A stretch of 64,000 nt of DNA from Urechis unicinctus (Eukaryota > Annelida > Polychaeta > Xenopneusta > Urechidae), in NCBI GenBank assembly GCA_034190875.2, contig CM067354.1, forward strand, positions 65,458,127-65,522,126, in the 5' to 3' direction. Position numbers and translations under genes: made by a program. The notes under the pieces were generated by a model. The model was not told the origin of the DNA. It was given only the letters and a program-made list of their open reading frames with translations, and ran no database searches. Below are positions 26,901 to 40,063 of this stretch, one piece after another; position 1 is the stretch's first letter; each line of letters begins with the position of its first letter.

Positions 26901-29900
26901 ACACAAACAACAGCAAACGAGCAGAGGGGTTACTGCTCGATTCTTTGTAACACTATCAATAATCTGCTTTCGACATTGCTAACAGATGGGACCTCCCATA
27001 TAGTCTACACCAATGAGTCGGACAGCTTATCGGGTGATGTGATCTACGCACGGAGTAACCGACAGCATAACGTTGATGGATGAGCAGCGAGCAATGGCGT
27101 GAAGAACTGTCTTTCTGAAAAAGCCAGCTGTCGCCAGTTTAACCACCTCAACAGGAAGGCATATCTTAATAAAGTGCTGATGCTATTCATGATGTTGGAA
27201 CAGTCTAAGTGTATTCGGTCCATTGGTTCTATAAGCGGTCATGACAAACGTGTCTATATTCTTCCTCGACGACTCCAACTGCGCTCTCTCTCTCTCTGAC
27301 CTCTTCTGACTTCTCCCCTCTTTTGCCTCTGGTTTTAGAAATCGTTTTCCACTCTCTTCAACCTCTGCTACATATCATTTACTGAACGACGCCCTATAAC
27401 ATGACCCTTATAAAGCCAACTATTACCGAACAGTAGTTTTACTACGTTTTTCCATACAATATAATAACTATGCGGTTTTCTCCTGGAAGAACGGATGCGA
27501 GGTGTCGGCGCATGTGACGTCACACCACAAAACATAATGGTAAACAGCTATGCATGGCGAAAGCATATGACAGTAGATTTCCTTGTTAGTCTTACTTTGT
27601 TACGTATGGAAAATAAGCTTTGTTATGTAATCTACAAATAATGTCACTACATGCAGCATGACTAATTAGTAAGTTATAAGTGGTAAATTCATTATAATCC
27701 TGTTTGATCAGAATAATCAGTACTTCTGCTATGTACTGTTGAGCTCAGATGAAATATTCAAAACGAGGAACACAATGGATTTATAAAACGTTGGGATGGC
27801 CGTCTGTGTGTCAATACAATAACAATGATTGTAGTTAAAATGAATCAGTGAAAACCCGTACTGTAAAAGATGATTAACTGCTTAACGTATTTAACATTAT
27901 TGATCATTTATTCACAATGTGCTTGAAATACTTGCTGATTAATTTCCTTGTTTTGTTTTTTGCAACATGGAAATGCTTGCTTACTTCCGTTTTAGGCAAT
28001 CCATTGTCATTGAGTTCAAAGACCCTCGTACATGCTTCAGCAAACCTATCCTTTATTACAGGTATTATGTTTGTAGTTAGTTTTGACCAGGAAGAAGTAG
28101 AACAGCACCCTACAGCTCTACCCCTTCCGTTTGGTAAAGGGTACGTTTATCAATGTCTACAGGCATCTAGCAGCTCGCTCTTTCATCACAATGGCTGTTG
28201 GATTGTCACATCAGCAAATAGCTGAAAATGGTACAGAGATTTCAGTGGTCACATGCGTGCTTCCTTAGTCGATATCGATTGGTTGTGATCTTCATTGGAA
28301 ATGTAAAGCGCAGTGGATGTACCCTACATCTGCGATTGATGTAAGTATTGTAATTCAAGCAGTCACCATATATAAAACAGGGGGGGGGGGACATGTAACG
28401 CGATCGCTCCGATTCAGTGAACATTTTTGCAAGTTGTTGTATTTATTGCATTTATCAAGGTACACCTCGCCGACTATATCCTGCAATTAGAAACACTATC
28501 CTGCCCCTATCATTGTAATTCTTGACGCTGACAGCCATGCTTGGCAAACGTTTTGTTCGATCGCGATACTGGCCAATACATAGCGTAGCATTGTACCATT
28601 TCTATGACTCGGTGCACAGGTGCTTGTCTCGTCGTTTTATTCATTCTATTATCACAGGTACTTCCTTTTGGGTAGATTTGGATTTAACTCCATGTAATGT
28701 GTAGCTACATGCAGGGCCAATGAGGCAGTTATTAGGTTGGTCCTACATTATTGCATGCCATGCATTTATTACGACGTGGTGCCTATTAGACCCAATCATT
28801 GTATTCCGAATCAGGTCAATCACACCAGACTGAAGCGATAGATGAGATCATCATCAATAATTCGTATACTGATAATAATAAACATGTGATTATTTTAATG
28901 ATATATATATATATGGAAAGCAAGCAAACACCACTTTGATATTGGTAAGACTTGTAACGTTAATGTATAAATTACGAATTCTCTATACGGTTAGCAATGT
29001 TGAATCGAGTACATGATAGAAGTTTATACGGTACGTTCGGAATTCTGGGTGCGCTTGGCACCAGTAGTGTGATGGGATGGGAGTTGAAAAATGTGTTCGG
29101 GTTTTGAGGGGCATTCCATCCAATAGATCGATTTTGTACAATCCTGGCAGCAATTAATTGGGTGCTTTGGGATTTCGCACAGCTGTTAAATGATGAGGAC
29201 TGATCACTGCTGTTATATGAATGTTTGAAGATTACTTAAAGCTGTTAAATAAATGTTTGAAAATTGTTTTGTTAAATGAGTTTGGGATTTCTCATTCGAA
29301 TACATAGTGTAATTGAGCCAATGCGGCATAAGGAAAAAGCTCAGAGACTCATGGGACACAAACTGCCGAATAAATATATTCGATTGGTTCCACAAAGCAT
29401 ATCGACAAAGTTACAACGTGCCATCGCCAAAGCTTCGCATTTACAGGCGCTATGTTTGCTTTGCAGAGGTTTTTATCATCTATGTACACTAAGCGTCAAC
29501 TTATATACTATTTCTGTCACTCTCTGTAATAAATAATCACTCACCCTCTATTGTTCTGCTAAATCTCTGTCACCTGAACCAACTTTGTTTCAATTCGTTG
29601 AAAAGTTTAAGTCTTTATTTAAGAGGTTTATCTAGCGACCGTGATCACGAGGAAGAGACTTTGGCCTCCGATAAGTACGTATTTAGGCAGCTCTTCACTT
29701 AAGCCTTGAACGTTATCATCGCAGTGAAAGACGTCCTGAAATTTTGGCTTACTTTGCGCAAGACCACAAGTGCCCAAAACAGCGAGGTCACATGCTACAC
29801 AACAAATCGGATCAGACAATCTATCAATGGTGGAGACCAGGACCGGTTAAGTCAGGACCGTATTGGAATGAATGAGCGTAGCAAACACTTTGCCGGTGCG

Positions 29901-30268
29901 AATCACATGATTGCGACAAAATGAAGCCAGGAGTTTAGGTTCCTCTCGTGTCATAGGTTTCATGTCATCAGGGCGCGGGCGGATAAATAAAGTGAATTAC
30001 TTCCATCCATATAATAAAGCGGAGTAAACCAAAAATGTCGAAATAAATATAATTCCCTAAACTAAATGAATATAGCGCGATACTTACTGCACTTTCTCTG
30101 GCGGTCTCACCTATCCACAGAGATTCGTTGCAAAAGCCGACTTGTCAATTACTTTCCAATCACAATGGGTGCAATTGATTCCAATCTTTCCTTTGTGGCA
30201 CCGCGATTATCCCGGCACAGTGATTTTGCAATTTGCCGAAGAATATGCTCACATTAACCTTCGCGTCC
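23931..30268. other. Gene desert
   Basis: No frame with recognisable domains, and no consistent exon chains. The short open frames are isolated. A run of ten g occurs near 28380, and a short (at)n near 28903. Confidence 0.5.
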
Positions 30269-30272
30269 AAAG

Positions 30273-30346
<74 letters not shown>

Positions 30347-30632
30347 TATATATATATATAGAGAGATATATATAGATATATATATAGAGATATATATATA
30401 GAGAGATATATAGAGAGATAAAGATATCTATCTATCTATATCTCTCTATCTATATCTATATATCTCTATATATATATATATATATATCTATCCTCTCTAT
30501 ATCTATCTATCTCTCTATATATATCTATCTCTATCTGATATATCTATCTGTCTATCTATCTATCTCTCTCTCTATATCTCTATCTCTCTCTCTATATATA
30601 TCTCTCTATCTCTCTCTATATGTGTGTGTCTA

Positions 30633-30665
<33 letters not shown>
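30273..30665. repeat. Compound TA / GATA-TATC / TC / TG microsatellite
   Basis: (ta)n to about 30343, then gagatata and tatctctc mixtures with inverted composition (gata-type left, tatc-type right, centred near 30425), ending in (tg)n near 30620-30656. Confidence 0.95.
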
Positions 30666-30666
<1 letters not shown>

Positions 30667-32428
30667 AACGAAGTTGAAATGGAGTGACGCCACTGTCACG
30701 CGTGTTGTAGCTAGATCATGGTGTGACAGTCTGGGGTTGTTTCTGCTTTTCTCTCCTGATGGATGTCGTCTTCCGGTGGTGATATATGCTGAAATTCTCC
30801 CATTAGGTCACATCGTAGGCGGCATCATGTGTTTCCCAGACTTGATTGATGGCCATGTCATAACATCCTAATCAAAACTACGCTTGCCTACAATAACGAG
30901 CGTAGCATTATCAGGAACTTCCTTCGCCAAAATCCTTCTCGTTTCATTATTCAATAACATGTGTCATTTCATCTAGCTAATAAGTCACCTATAAATTTTA
31001 CCAATATCTTACACAATCGCTCAGACGAGAAAGCAATACTGTATTATTCATTAGCAAAGCATTGACAGATTGCGTAGCAGCTGTCAGCTTCGTTAATAAA
31101 CTTTGTCTTTTTTTTTCTTGTGACAAGATTTATAACTCTTCTTGTGAATATCTTAGTTGCATGCAGTACCAAAAACAAGACAAAGAGGGTGTCTTTGTCA
31201 TAGCATGCACTTCATTATATTTGGCAATTACCGGATAATACGAAACAAAGATATTTTTTTAAATTCAAACTAACTACTTGTATCCGATGCTTTGTGAATA
31301 AAACGAGCCATTCTCAAATGAAAAGTCAGAAAGTAATCAATGCACCTCGTGGCATACGGCTTATAGGTGAAAACAACGATTATAGTAATCAAGTGTCGTC
31401 TGCGTGAATGCCCAGGAGTTTAATCCTAGTTTTACACCTTAGGCCATATTTGCAGGGTATCTTAACTTCGACTTCGAGCCCTCGATCTCAGATCGTACGC
31501 GTAAAACAATAACTTGCCGGTTTATACTGACACACATTCCACAGCACTCCGAGCAACGGCACTGTTATCCATGATCACGATCACAACGGCAAAATGAACC
31601 ATTGCATCTAATGTAAATAAGAATAATATACGCCTTGATATAAATGCAAAAGAATGTGATCATGAGGCTGGAATTAATTGGTCACTCACAACAAACATAT
31701 CTGTGTGTTTTCAAACGATGCTGTCTCCAGCTTCATGTACTGCATCAATGCCACATCAGGGCTACTGTTGTAGAACCTGGTCCAAACACCTGCAAATCAT
31801 TAATTCAGTTTGGTGCAAAACACGTGCTTTTAAGACCACAAGTAAAAGAACTGGAGTGTATGTCAGGTTGTGATGAAGGGAATGTCCACCTGTATGAATT
31901 GATCGATGCGGTACCAACCTACCCCTACATCTTGCATGAGTCACCACAATGTTGTCACCTCTACGGTATAAACTGAATTGACTGATGCCTAAGATTTGTC
32001 CGATATTGCGAAATTCAAAATGGAGAATTTGTGAGACATTGGTAGGAGCCTATTCTGAGCGAATCAACAACACCTAATCTTTGAAATTAAAAGTTGTTAA
32101 TCAAGCTCAGGAGACGGCAAATAGTCCAAACATGAAGTGTACGAGGTGCGGGAGCATCTTCTACTCATGCGTGCCTTAAAGGATAAGCCACATAGCAATA
32201 AGGTATTAACTCTAAGCACAAGTAATTAGTTTTGAAAGTAACCAATATTCAGTGGATTTTGCAGCGACGCTAATCAAGTTAATATTGATGATTCCATGGC
32301 GGATTATACGCCAAATGCATCCCGTCGCAATCAGACATAGAACCGCAGTAGGCACGGGTAAGGAAAAAACTAAGGGTTGGATTAGTCTCCCATTAATCCA
32401 CTTCAACTGTATCATTCTCACCACATAC
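30666..32428. other. Mostly non-coding, with one unassigned ORF
   Basis: A 110-codon plus frame at 31644-31976 ends LYGIN and includes LIQFGAKHVLLRPQVKE, vaguely ankyrin-like, but it lies on the opposite strand to the ankyrin gene at 32.4-33.1 kb and no family can be assigned. The rest is without visible features apart from a poly-T run near 31110. Confidence 0.35.
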
Positions 32429-33105
32429 CTAGCGTACTCCTTCAAATAGACTGGACTGGTGGAATGGTCTATCAAATAATGAGCTATCTCTGCTGTGTCG
32501 TTTGATCCATGACATCTAGAGTTCCCGATCGCCACGTCCAGGTGCAGCTTGGTGGGTTTAGCTCCAGCTCGTAGTAGCAAATATATGATTGCCCTGGGTG
32601 GCTACCAAAATCAATCAAAGTGGCTGCCTCAGACCAATTCCGGAAGGAGAAGGCCTTTAATAACGGGGTCATGAAAAGCTTTGTGGACCTCGAATCTAAA
32701 TTGCTTCCATTTTTCGCGAGAATATCAACGGCCATTTTGTGGCCTTTAAGAGAAGCTACGTGAAGTGGTGTACGTCCGCTGTAATCCTACGCCGTGACGC
32801 AGCAACCTGCATCGTGCAGGCTACGGATTATGACCGAATCACCAACTGACGCAGCCTCATGGAGTGGGGTACGGCCAATATGTGTGGAAGCGTCCACTAT
32901 TCCAGTTCGCTGAAGTAATACAGTGTTTATTTCCCTATGGCCCCTTAGAACTGCCCAATGCAATGCGGTTCTACCTTCCTTAGCTTGAAGATTAATGCCG
33001 TGTCGCAATAAGGCTGGCACAAACGTCCCAACTTTATTCTGCTGCAGCCCCATGTAAAGTCCTGTATTATGCTTCTGAACAAAAAATTCACACATGGACA
33101 ATGTT
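32429..33105 (-). pseudogene. Ankyrin-repeat protein, broken
   Basis: Read on the minus strand, repeats follow each other: GRTALHWAVLRGHREINTVL (about 32975-32915), GRTPLHEAASVGDSVIIRSL (about 32880-32820), GRTPLHVASLKGHKMAVDIL (about 32770-32710) and TPLLKAF..WSEAATLIDFG. After a frame change near 32585 comes LLRAGAKPTKLHLDVAIGN, and finally DTAEIAHYLIDHS. The TPLH and GH..V..L cores are classic ankyrin repeats, which make stacked helical pairs that bind proteins. There are two lesions: an in-frame TAG at about 32789-32787 between repeats 2 and 3, and the shift near 32585. The exon end at 32429 has a good donor (gctag|gtatgt), so this was a spliced gene. The 5' end runs into the AT array near 33125; no effector domain is visible. 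Confidence 0.82.
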
Positions 33106-33124
33106 ACGCCCATGTGATATAGAA

Positions 33125-33171
33125 ATATACATTTGTACATATATATATATAAATATATATATATAGACATG

Positions 33172-33202
<31 letters not shown>

Positions 33203-33503
33203 TATGTATTTACATATATATATGTATACATATATATATTAGATATATATATATGTATATATATATATCCACATATGTACAGATATAGAGATATATATAT
33301 ATATAGATATATATATATATATAGAATAAGAGATATATATATATATATATATAGATATCCATATATAGAGAGACATAGATATATATAGATATAGATATAT
33401 ATCTCTATATATCTATCTATATATATATATCTAGATATATATATCTATATAGATATATATATATCTATCTATATATCTATCTATATATATATATATATAT
33501 ATC

Positions 33504-33540
<37 letters not shown>

Positions 33541-33543
33541 CTA

Positions 33544-33600
<57 letters not shown>
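33125..33600. repeat. Compound TA / GATA / TC microsatellite
   Basis: Interrupted (ta)n, gatata/tctata mixtures, a (tc)n run near 33500-33535, then pure (at)n to 33600. It directly abuts the 5' side of the ankyrin exon. Confidence 0.95.
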
Positions 33601-33602
<2 letters not shown>

Positions 33603-36600
33603 TGACTGATAGGGCTGGCCACCATTGACCCAGGGAACTTGAGCAAACAACCAATTGGATAACCGTCACAAAACAAATAGCCGTTGCTATACTCGCTGTC
33701 AAAAATACGTACCTGTTGGTATACCAATGAATTGCCAATATACCGACCCATTGCTATACCTGTCTTCAAGAAATAACGACCAATTTGTACACCAAAATGC
33801 CAAAAGAAAGACCCAAATTGGCGGCACATCCCTACTTACCTTCACATAATGAGAACCCCCTCACCCCCCCCCCCCCCCCCCACCCCCGTGAAGCGCAGTC
33901 GAAGTGTAAGAGCTTTTAATCAAAAATCATACAAATTCGGCTGTAGAACAAACTCCACTGACTAATTCCGGTTTTTTTACTGTTCAATACGTGCGCCTGT
34001 TATATTGATGGTGTTTGGATAATGCCGTACTTAATGTGGACTAGGTGTCGAGAATAGACCAAATAAGGCACATTTAAGACGCTGCTAGCAGAGTTGGAAA
34101 CGGGCGAAGTTTTAGCTATAATTCCTGAGATTGATGCAATTATGCATATGAAGATATTCATTCGGTTCGCTACTCCTTTGGATTTGAATCAAAGGCGCCG
34201 ACATTGATATATTATCGACTTTCCAATACCAAGAAAAGCTCACAAGCCAATTACTTTAGAAACTAGACCAAAATGTAAATAAATCGCCGGAAAAAGGAAT
34301 TTGTATCAATCACTTTACATTTACTACAACATGGTGTAACTATTATTTCCTAGTTATAGGCTCTCCATGATTGAGCTATGCTGTTGTTGAAGTATAGAAG
34401 AGGATTAGGTCAGTGAACATAACTTCTGCATCCAATGCACATCGAATTGCCTCAGGTCTTTTGAACCTGGCGCAGCTTGCAACGATTTTAGTCTATGCTG
34501 CTTCAAAAATGAACAGGGTTTTTAAAATGATCGCTTTTTAATGCCCTCACCTACGACCGCTGAACTTTTTTCCAACTAAATAATAGATCTCTATGACGTT
34601 TCAAAAGTGTTGGTGACACGCACGCCGCAACGTGTTGACCAGGTCGTGGCTGGCAGCGCGAAATTCTGACGCTGACGGCAATAATCGAGCAAAGCTGATA
34701 GCCAATGTTGTATTTATCGTAAACGTCTAGTGATGAGGTTATCAAAAAGAAGACATTCGGATATCAAATAGCCTAAATCGAGCTTGAACAAAACGGGCCA
34801 TGACGCGTGCTTTCATCAACATTCATTCATCCCTTGCATTGATTGGCCACGGAGTTGGGGGATAAACAGACCAACAGTCTGATCGAATACATTGCACAAG
34901 CTCCAAACTTGATTGAAAAGAGCTATAAAACAGGGGTAGCTGACAAAAATTTCTCCAGGGAGATAAAGATTCCACCGTTAACTCAGTGTCGCTAATAGAC
35001 GATTACAAATAGGGAAATTCCAGGGTTTCCCTGGGAAATCCCCTGGCATCGCGCGTAGTTGGCTAAGCATAATCGACGTTGTCAAGTCGACTACCGAAAT
35101 CGTTCGTGATACGCTTTAGTCGACTAAGAACTTTGACGGATTAACAGTCGTCTACAGAAGGATAGTCGGCTTCGGACTATGGTCGTCCGGGTACGTAAAA
35201 TAGGACACAGCAACAGCGTCGGACACGCAGGGATATGTTCGTAGATCACCTCGTGTCGACCACCGGTCTCACTGTTGAACTGATTTAAAGAAGTATATTT
35301 GGCTTGTCCGCCAATTCGTCAATGCACAAATGTACCATGCATCAAAACGGTTATCTAAAAGCTACGTTTAATATCGAAATATTTGGTGGAATAAATGCAT
35401 ACATTTGAAACTCCATAAGGAGAACAGATCATGAAAAATACACTGGGTGATTCAAGACAATACCAGTATTGTTATCAATATCTGCTGCAGAAATAAGCGA
35501 CGTACCATTCGAAAATGTGAGGCGTGGCTACAAGAACGTACTATATCATTTACATCATCATCCAATACTATTTAAACTTCCTCGGAGCTGGTAAGATGAT
35601 ATTCTTATGCGGATATCAACAGCCCCAACCATCCCCAATATTTGCCTTGTCTTTATTTTTGTTAGTCTTGTAAGTCTCATTCTCACAGATTACAATGGCG
35701 TGTCCATAAGATGAAACCCTCGTCAGGAATTAGTTTAAACCAACTTACTTTGATCGACGTCGGCTGAATCTCGGCATACAATGGGATGCTTCCATAAAGG
35801 TGCGCGATATTCAGAAACTGAAGGGCTCCCACTTACTACCGGGCCTAGAGTTTGTGCTGTTTCTTGTGCCACCTTTGACTGGTTTCCACATTTATATACC
35901 TCTCTGTGTCGATGCAGTTTTGTAATCGGTGGTCTCTATTTACTTAACTTTATGGCAGCAGTTATCCTAAAACATAACAAGGTAACCCAAAGTAAGGCCG
36001 GTGCATACACACGCTTTATTAGGCTTAAGGAAGTCCACGAACCCCGCTGCGTAGAGCTGGGGCAAACATGTCGGTTGCCTTGAGTAGGGAAGAGGCAAAG
36101 AAGAACAGAAGACGGTAAAACTACCAAAGGTGAAGGAAAGGGTTTTGCAAGCGTGACCCAAACCCTGCGGGAGGGAGCTGAGACAGGAAAATGCACTGCT
36201 AATGAGTGAACGAGAGATAGCGCTGATAAAGTAGGAGCACAAAATACCGTGGTGCTGAAGCAGGTCCTAGGCCGCCTGCGCGATAAGCCTCGATGGAGGC
36301 CGAATGTAGGGTCGGATTCAACCCGAATGCCGCATAAGCCATTTAAGGCGGGCGGCAAAGGTGTCATAAGGCGGCCATGAACGTCTGGGTAAACGAAGGC
36401 ACATACAGGGTTTAGGATGTGAGGGATGTAAGCTATGAATATTGTGAGAGATGAGTAGCGATTTTGAAGAATTAGTGTGTGTTGTAAATGGAGGGACCAC
36501 ATTTCCTTTTCTTAAGAATGGCTGGTAATACAGTCGCGTCTTCCGGCGACGCGTGGTTGGTGTTATGCGTGAAGGCAGAGAGCCAACAAATTTCGAGAGA

Positions 36601-38370
36601 AAATGGAAGTGGATAGTCTGTGGAACTCGTATTGATGGTCCGGGGACTAGTGCTACCTGCTAAGATGGTCGGCCAGTTTATTATGTATACCGGCGAACCA
36701 TGAGGCTCGAGTAGAGCAACAAACTCTGTATGTAAGTTGACCAGGAACGACTTGAGTTCAAAGCGGTTATGCGGCCTCGTTATCCACGACTAACATTAAG
36801 CGTTGACGCTCCAATAAAGGCCCCCGTAGCTTAGCGCACACAACTTAGGCCTTAAATTCTAAGGTGTGGTATACAGTACGATCAAAATCAGTCTGGTGCG
36901 AGTGGTAAACAGAACAATCAAAATCAGTTTGGTTCTTTATGGAGCCCTAGATCAAACATTGTGCCATATTTGAGTACCATATTGAACCATTGGTTCCATA
37001 TAGAACCCTGCAACAACCATTATTTTGAGGTGTGTAACGTAGGTCACAGGTGGTCGTGTGTGTGACGCTCAATATTGCATACATTGAATGTATTGTGTAG
37101 TTTGTAAACGTAATCAGCGTCGTCAACTTGTTGTAAAGTTCATTGTCCAATCAGAAACCTCGATGCTTGTAGACGACCACACACTTGTATCAATACCCTT
37201 TCCCCAAGCATTAAAGCGATGACATTGAATGTCGCGGACTAGGAACGTATGTCATAAAACCGAGGGCAGGTATAGTATTTTCATATGCTATTTAAAAGCA
37301 AAGTCGTCTATACATCCGTCGAAGAAACTATATTGACAAAATTGACCATATATTCCTTCAAGGGAGTTTCGGGAGCGGGCCCCCATTGAAATCAATGGGC
37401 TTCATGACGAAATCTGTACTCACTTTCGAATGCGCTCCGGATAATTATTTCAACTCATAAACTTTAACGACAGACTTTTCGTAGCACATTTAAATTTCTT
37501 AGCATTACCCAAAATGTATAACATCTCGTATTTAGATATATCTCTTCTTTATTATTTCAAATACAAATAGGACTTACTACCCGTTGATTAATATTTGGTA
37601 GCTTCACTGGTGTGAAGGTCGTTTAGTGGTAGTAAAGAATCCGCAAGGTCCTCTCCCTTCCCCCTCTCATGACTGTATTCAATATGTGATTTTAGCGTTA
37701 ATTGTTGGATTACGCTTAAACATGTACATCAATAATTGAAATTCTGTAATCTTATGACGAGTCATTATCGATTTTTTATATTTTCTATACTCTGATGAAG
37801 TAACAAGGTGAATTATATATTAACAGAAAACCCTGTGTCACTCATTGGGAGTTGAACGTATTCTTATTTTTCAGTCAGTTTGTGATTTTGATGCTGGGTG
37901 ATGTAGTATGCTACATACATTCCCCGACAGCAATGTTTGTTTAGTAAATCAATCATTCAAATTGACACAATTCATGTTGCGTAGCAGTAATTGGATGCTG
38001 TGGAAACGTGCACTGTTTGTTGTCAAACAGAACCCCAAGACCATACCGGGTAAAATCGCATGCGCTCCGTTAACTATTGCGATGTTATGTTAGCGTAGCG
38101 TCAAACATGTCTGCCATAGACAGTGAACCCAGCCTTGAGGTCACCCGAGTCAAAAGTTAAATTGTCTTGGATCACCAACTGTTGACAGGGACAAGTAAAC
38201 AGGGGCAAATAGTTGTCATTCCCGTCGCACCGTATTCCTCGCCAGCTGCCGGACATAGCCCGCCTGATCGAAATGATAGGCGTCTAGAGGTAAATCGCAA
38301 GCAGTCGCTTAAATGCTCGATCATAATGAGTCTTTAATAGCAAGTAATTAGCCCCTTATTCTCCCGTGTT

Positions 38371-38670
38371 TTATCGCCCTCTGCCGCTCTCTTCGTTTGC
38401 TTTCCTCGCGCGCTTTTTTCCTGACTGAGCTCCCGCAGGTTTTACGCATTCATCATCGTTTATACCCGCGCGCGGCCTCTCGTGGTCACTCTCCGCTGAG
38501 CCTGGACTCCCTTCACTCGGCTGTCCTTGTTCGTCCCCCCACCCACCTCCTATTCTAAACCCCTTCCTATCCGCCATATTGTTTTTCTTTGCCTCTTCCT
38601 TACTCCTGACACCCAGGCCTTCCGGCATTTGCATATTAATGCGTAATCGGTTTCGATATTGCTTGTTCAC
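38371..38670 (-). other. GC-rich ORF, 99 codons, unassigned
   Basis: A minus-strand frame in a locally GC- and CpG-rich patch encodes a hydrophilic, low-complexity protein: an internal ATG begins MADRKGFRIGGGWGDEQG and it ends with basic KKRARKA. It could be a first exon or a retroelement gag-like start. Equally, GC-rich composition alone lowers stop frequency. No homologous family recognised. Confidence 0.25.
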
Positions 38671-40041
38671 CTGGCTAATGTTCTTTATGATGTTATGCCA
38701 TTTAATGTTTTCCCAGCTCTGCGCAGCGGGGTTTCTTGGACTTCCCTAAGCCATATATGACTTCTATTCCAATGCAGCTGGAGGAGGTCCTCTCTCAGAA
38801 CAGCTATCGAGAAGGAGCAGCCACACGCACCAGCTTTACTAACCGATATGTCGTTGTTTCTACATAAGCTCAGAAATAGTCAAAGAATCACCCCGAAATC
38901 AATTCCAGAATGTGTTTAAAATAAGGATATACTATAATGCTGAAGAAACCCGCAACACTACCAATGCGTCTGTAGTGCGATTTCGGAGCTGCGGCAATCG
39001 GTGAGTGTAGGCCGTCGACCAAGGCATTTCCGGTTCGCTTGACTCAACAAAGCGTGCTGTAAATCCGCCATGCGGGAATTTAGAGTGGCTTAACCGGCGA
39101 ACGAAGTATACATGAGACGAGAAACTCGATATCTTGAACAGGGATAAACTTGATCTTTGAAACCAATCATCTTAGTGAGATGGGTGTTGATAGAGTCGCG
39201 TCTACAGTTAATGTGTGTACAGTACTGCTTATAGAAATAGCACACATTGGGGTAGCTCCGGTGTAACGGTAACATGAATTTATACCGTTACGAAGAGTTC
39301 GTCAAACACAGTCGGCGTGTTCTCGTTTGGGTTGAAGGGCTATATTTCGCACCTAGAAAATAACATATATCAAGAGCCTTTACAAAAAATAGACCTTTCG
39401 CTCCAAAAAACTTACCACCACTCGACGCTATTCTTCAATGAATGCCATCGATAGTTCGTTTCCGAACAAATCGCGATACGAAGTCTGCCATTTTGGAAAC
39501 TATCAATTCTCGCGATTTCCCGCATTGCCTTAGCATCCCAAGTGGGGGGCACTTACCCTAACTCGGATAGGAGTGTGCCGCGGGACCTCGAAATCCCGTA
39601 CCCGTTGAACTCGTTGAGAATGAGAAAAAGTATACTCCATCGTACAAGGTATTATGCGATTGTCTAAACCCGTCGTAAAAGTCGAGATGTCGAAAAAAAC
39701 ACCCCCTTCGTGCGGTACATGTATACTATATCCTTACACTTAAGTGCCGCCCCCCCCCCCCCCCCGGGCTTAGCATTAGACTTCGTCATTCTGCGCATGG
39801 GCAATGCATGTGGTCTTGAACTTGTAAACAAACATGTTGCTGTGTTTCTGACTTTTTACCGCTTCCCAAATTGATCGAACTATAAAAAATTACCATGGAT
39901 GAAATCCCCCGCCGAAAAGGGATAAAATCGTCCGTAAAACATCATTGTATACTATAACTCCATCACTTGTGTATGTTTTGTGCTTGGTAGTTGTCTGAAT
40001 CGATCTAAAAATATTCGCATTGCGTTGTTTCGAAAAACGGT

Positions 40042-40063
40042 AAGACGTCTACGCAGACGTCTT
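40042..40063. repeat. Perfect 9-bp-arm inverted repeat
   Basis: aagacgtct and agacgtctt are separated by acgc. It would fold into a stable hairpin or serve as a dimeric site containing gacgtc. No adjacent gene is evident. Confidence 0.6.

Noticed and set aside
35936..36502. 188-codon minus frame, longest non-repetitive ORF of the desert
   Set aside because: No recognisable motif or splice context, and overlapping frames are also open; composition effect of a locally GC-richer patch.
36823..36900. tRNA-like start (cgtagcttagcgcac)
   Set aside because: No matching T-arm, anticodon arm or acceptor pairing could be drawn.
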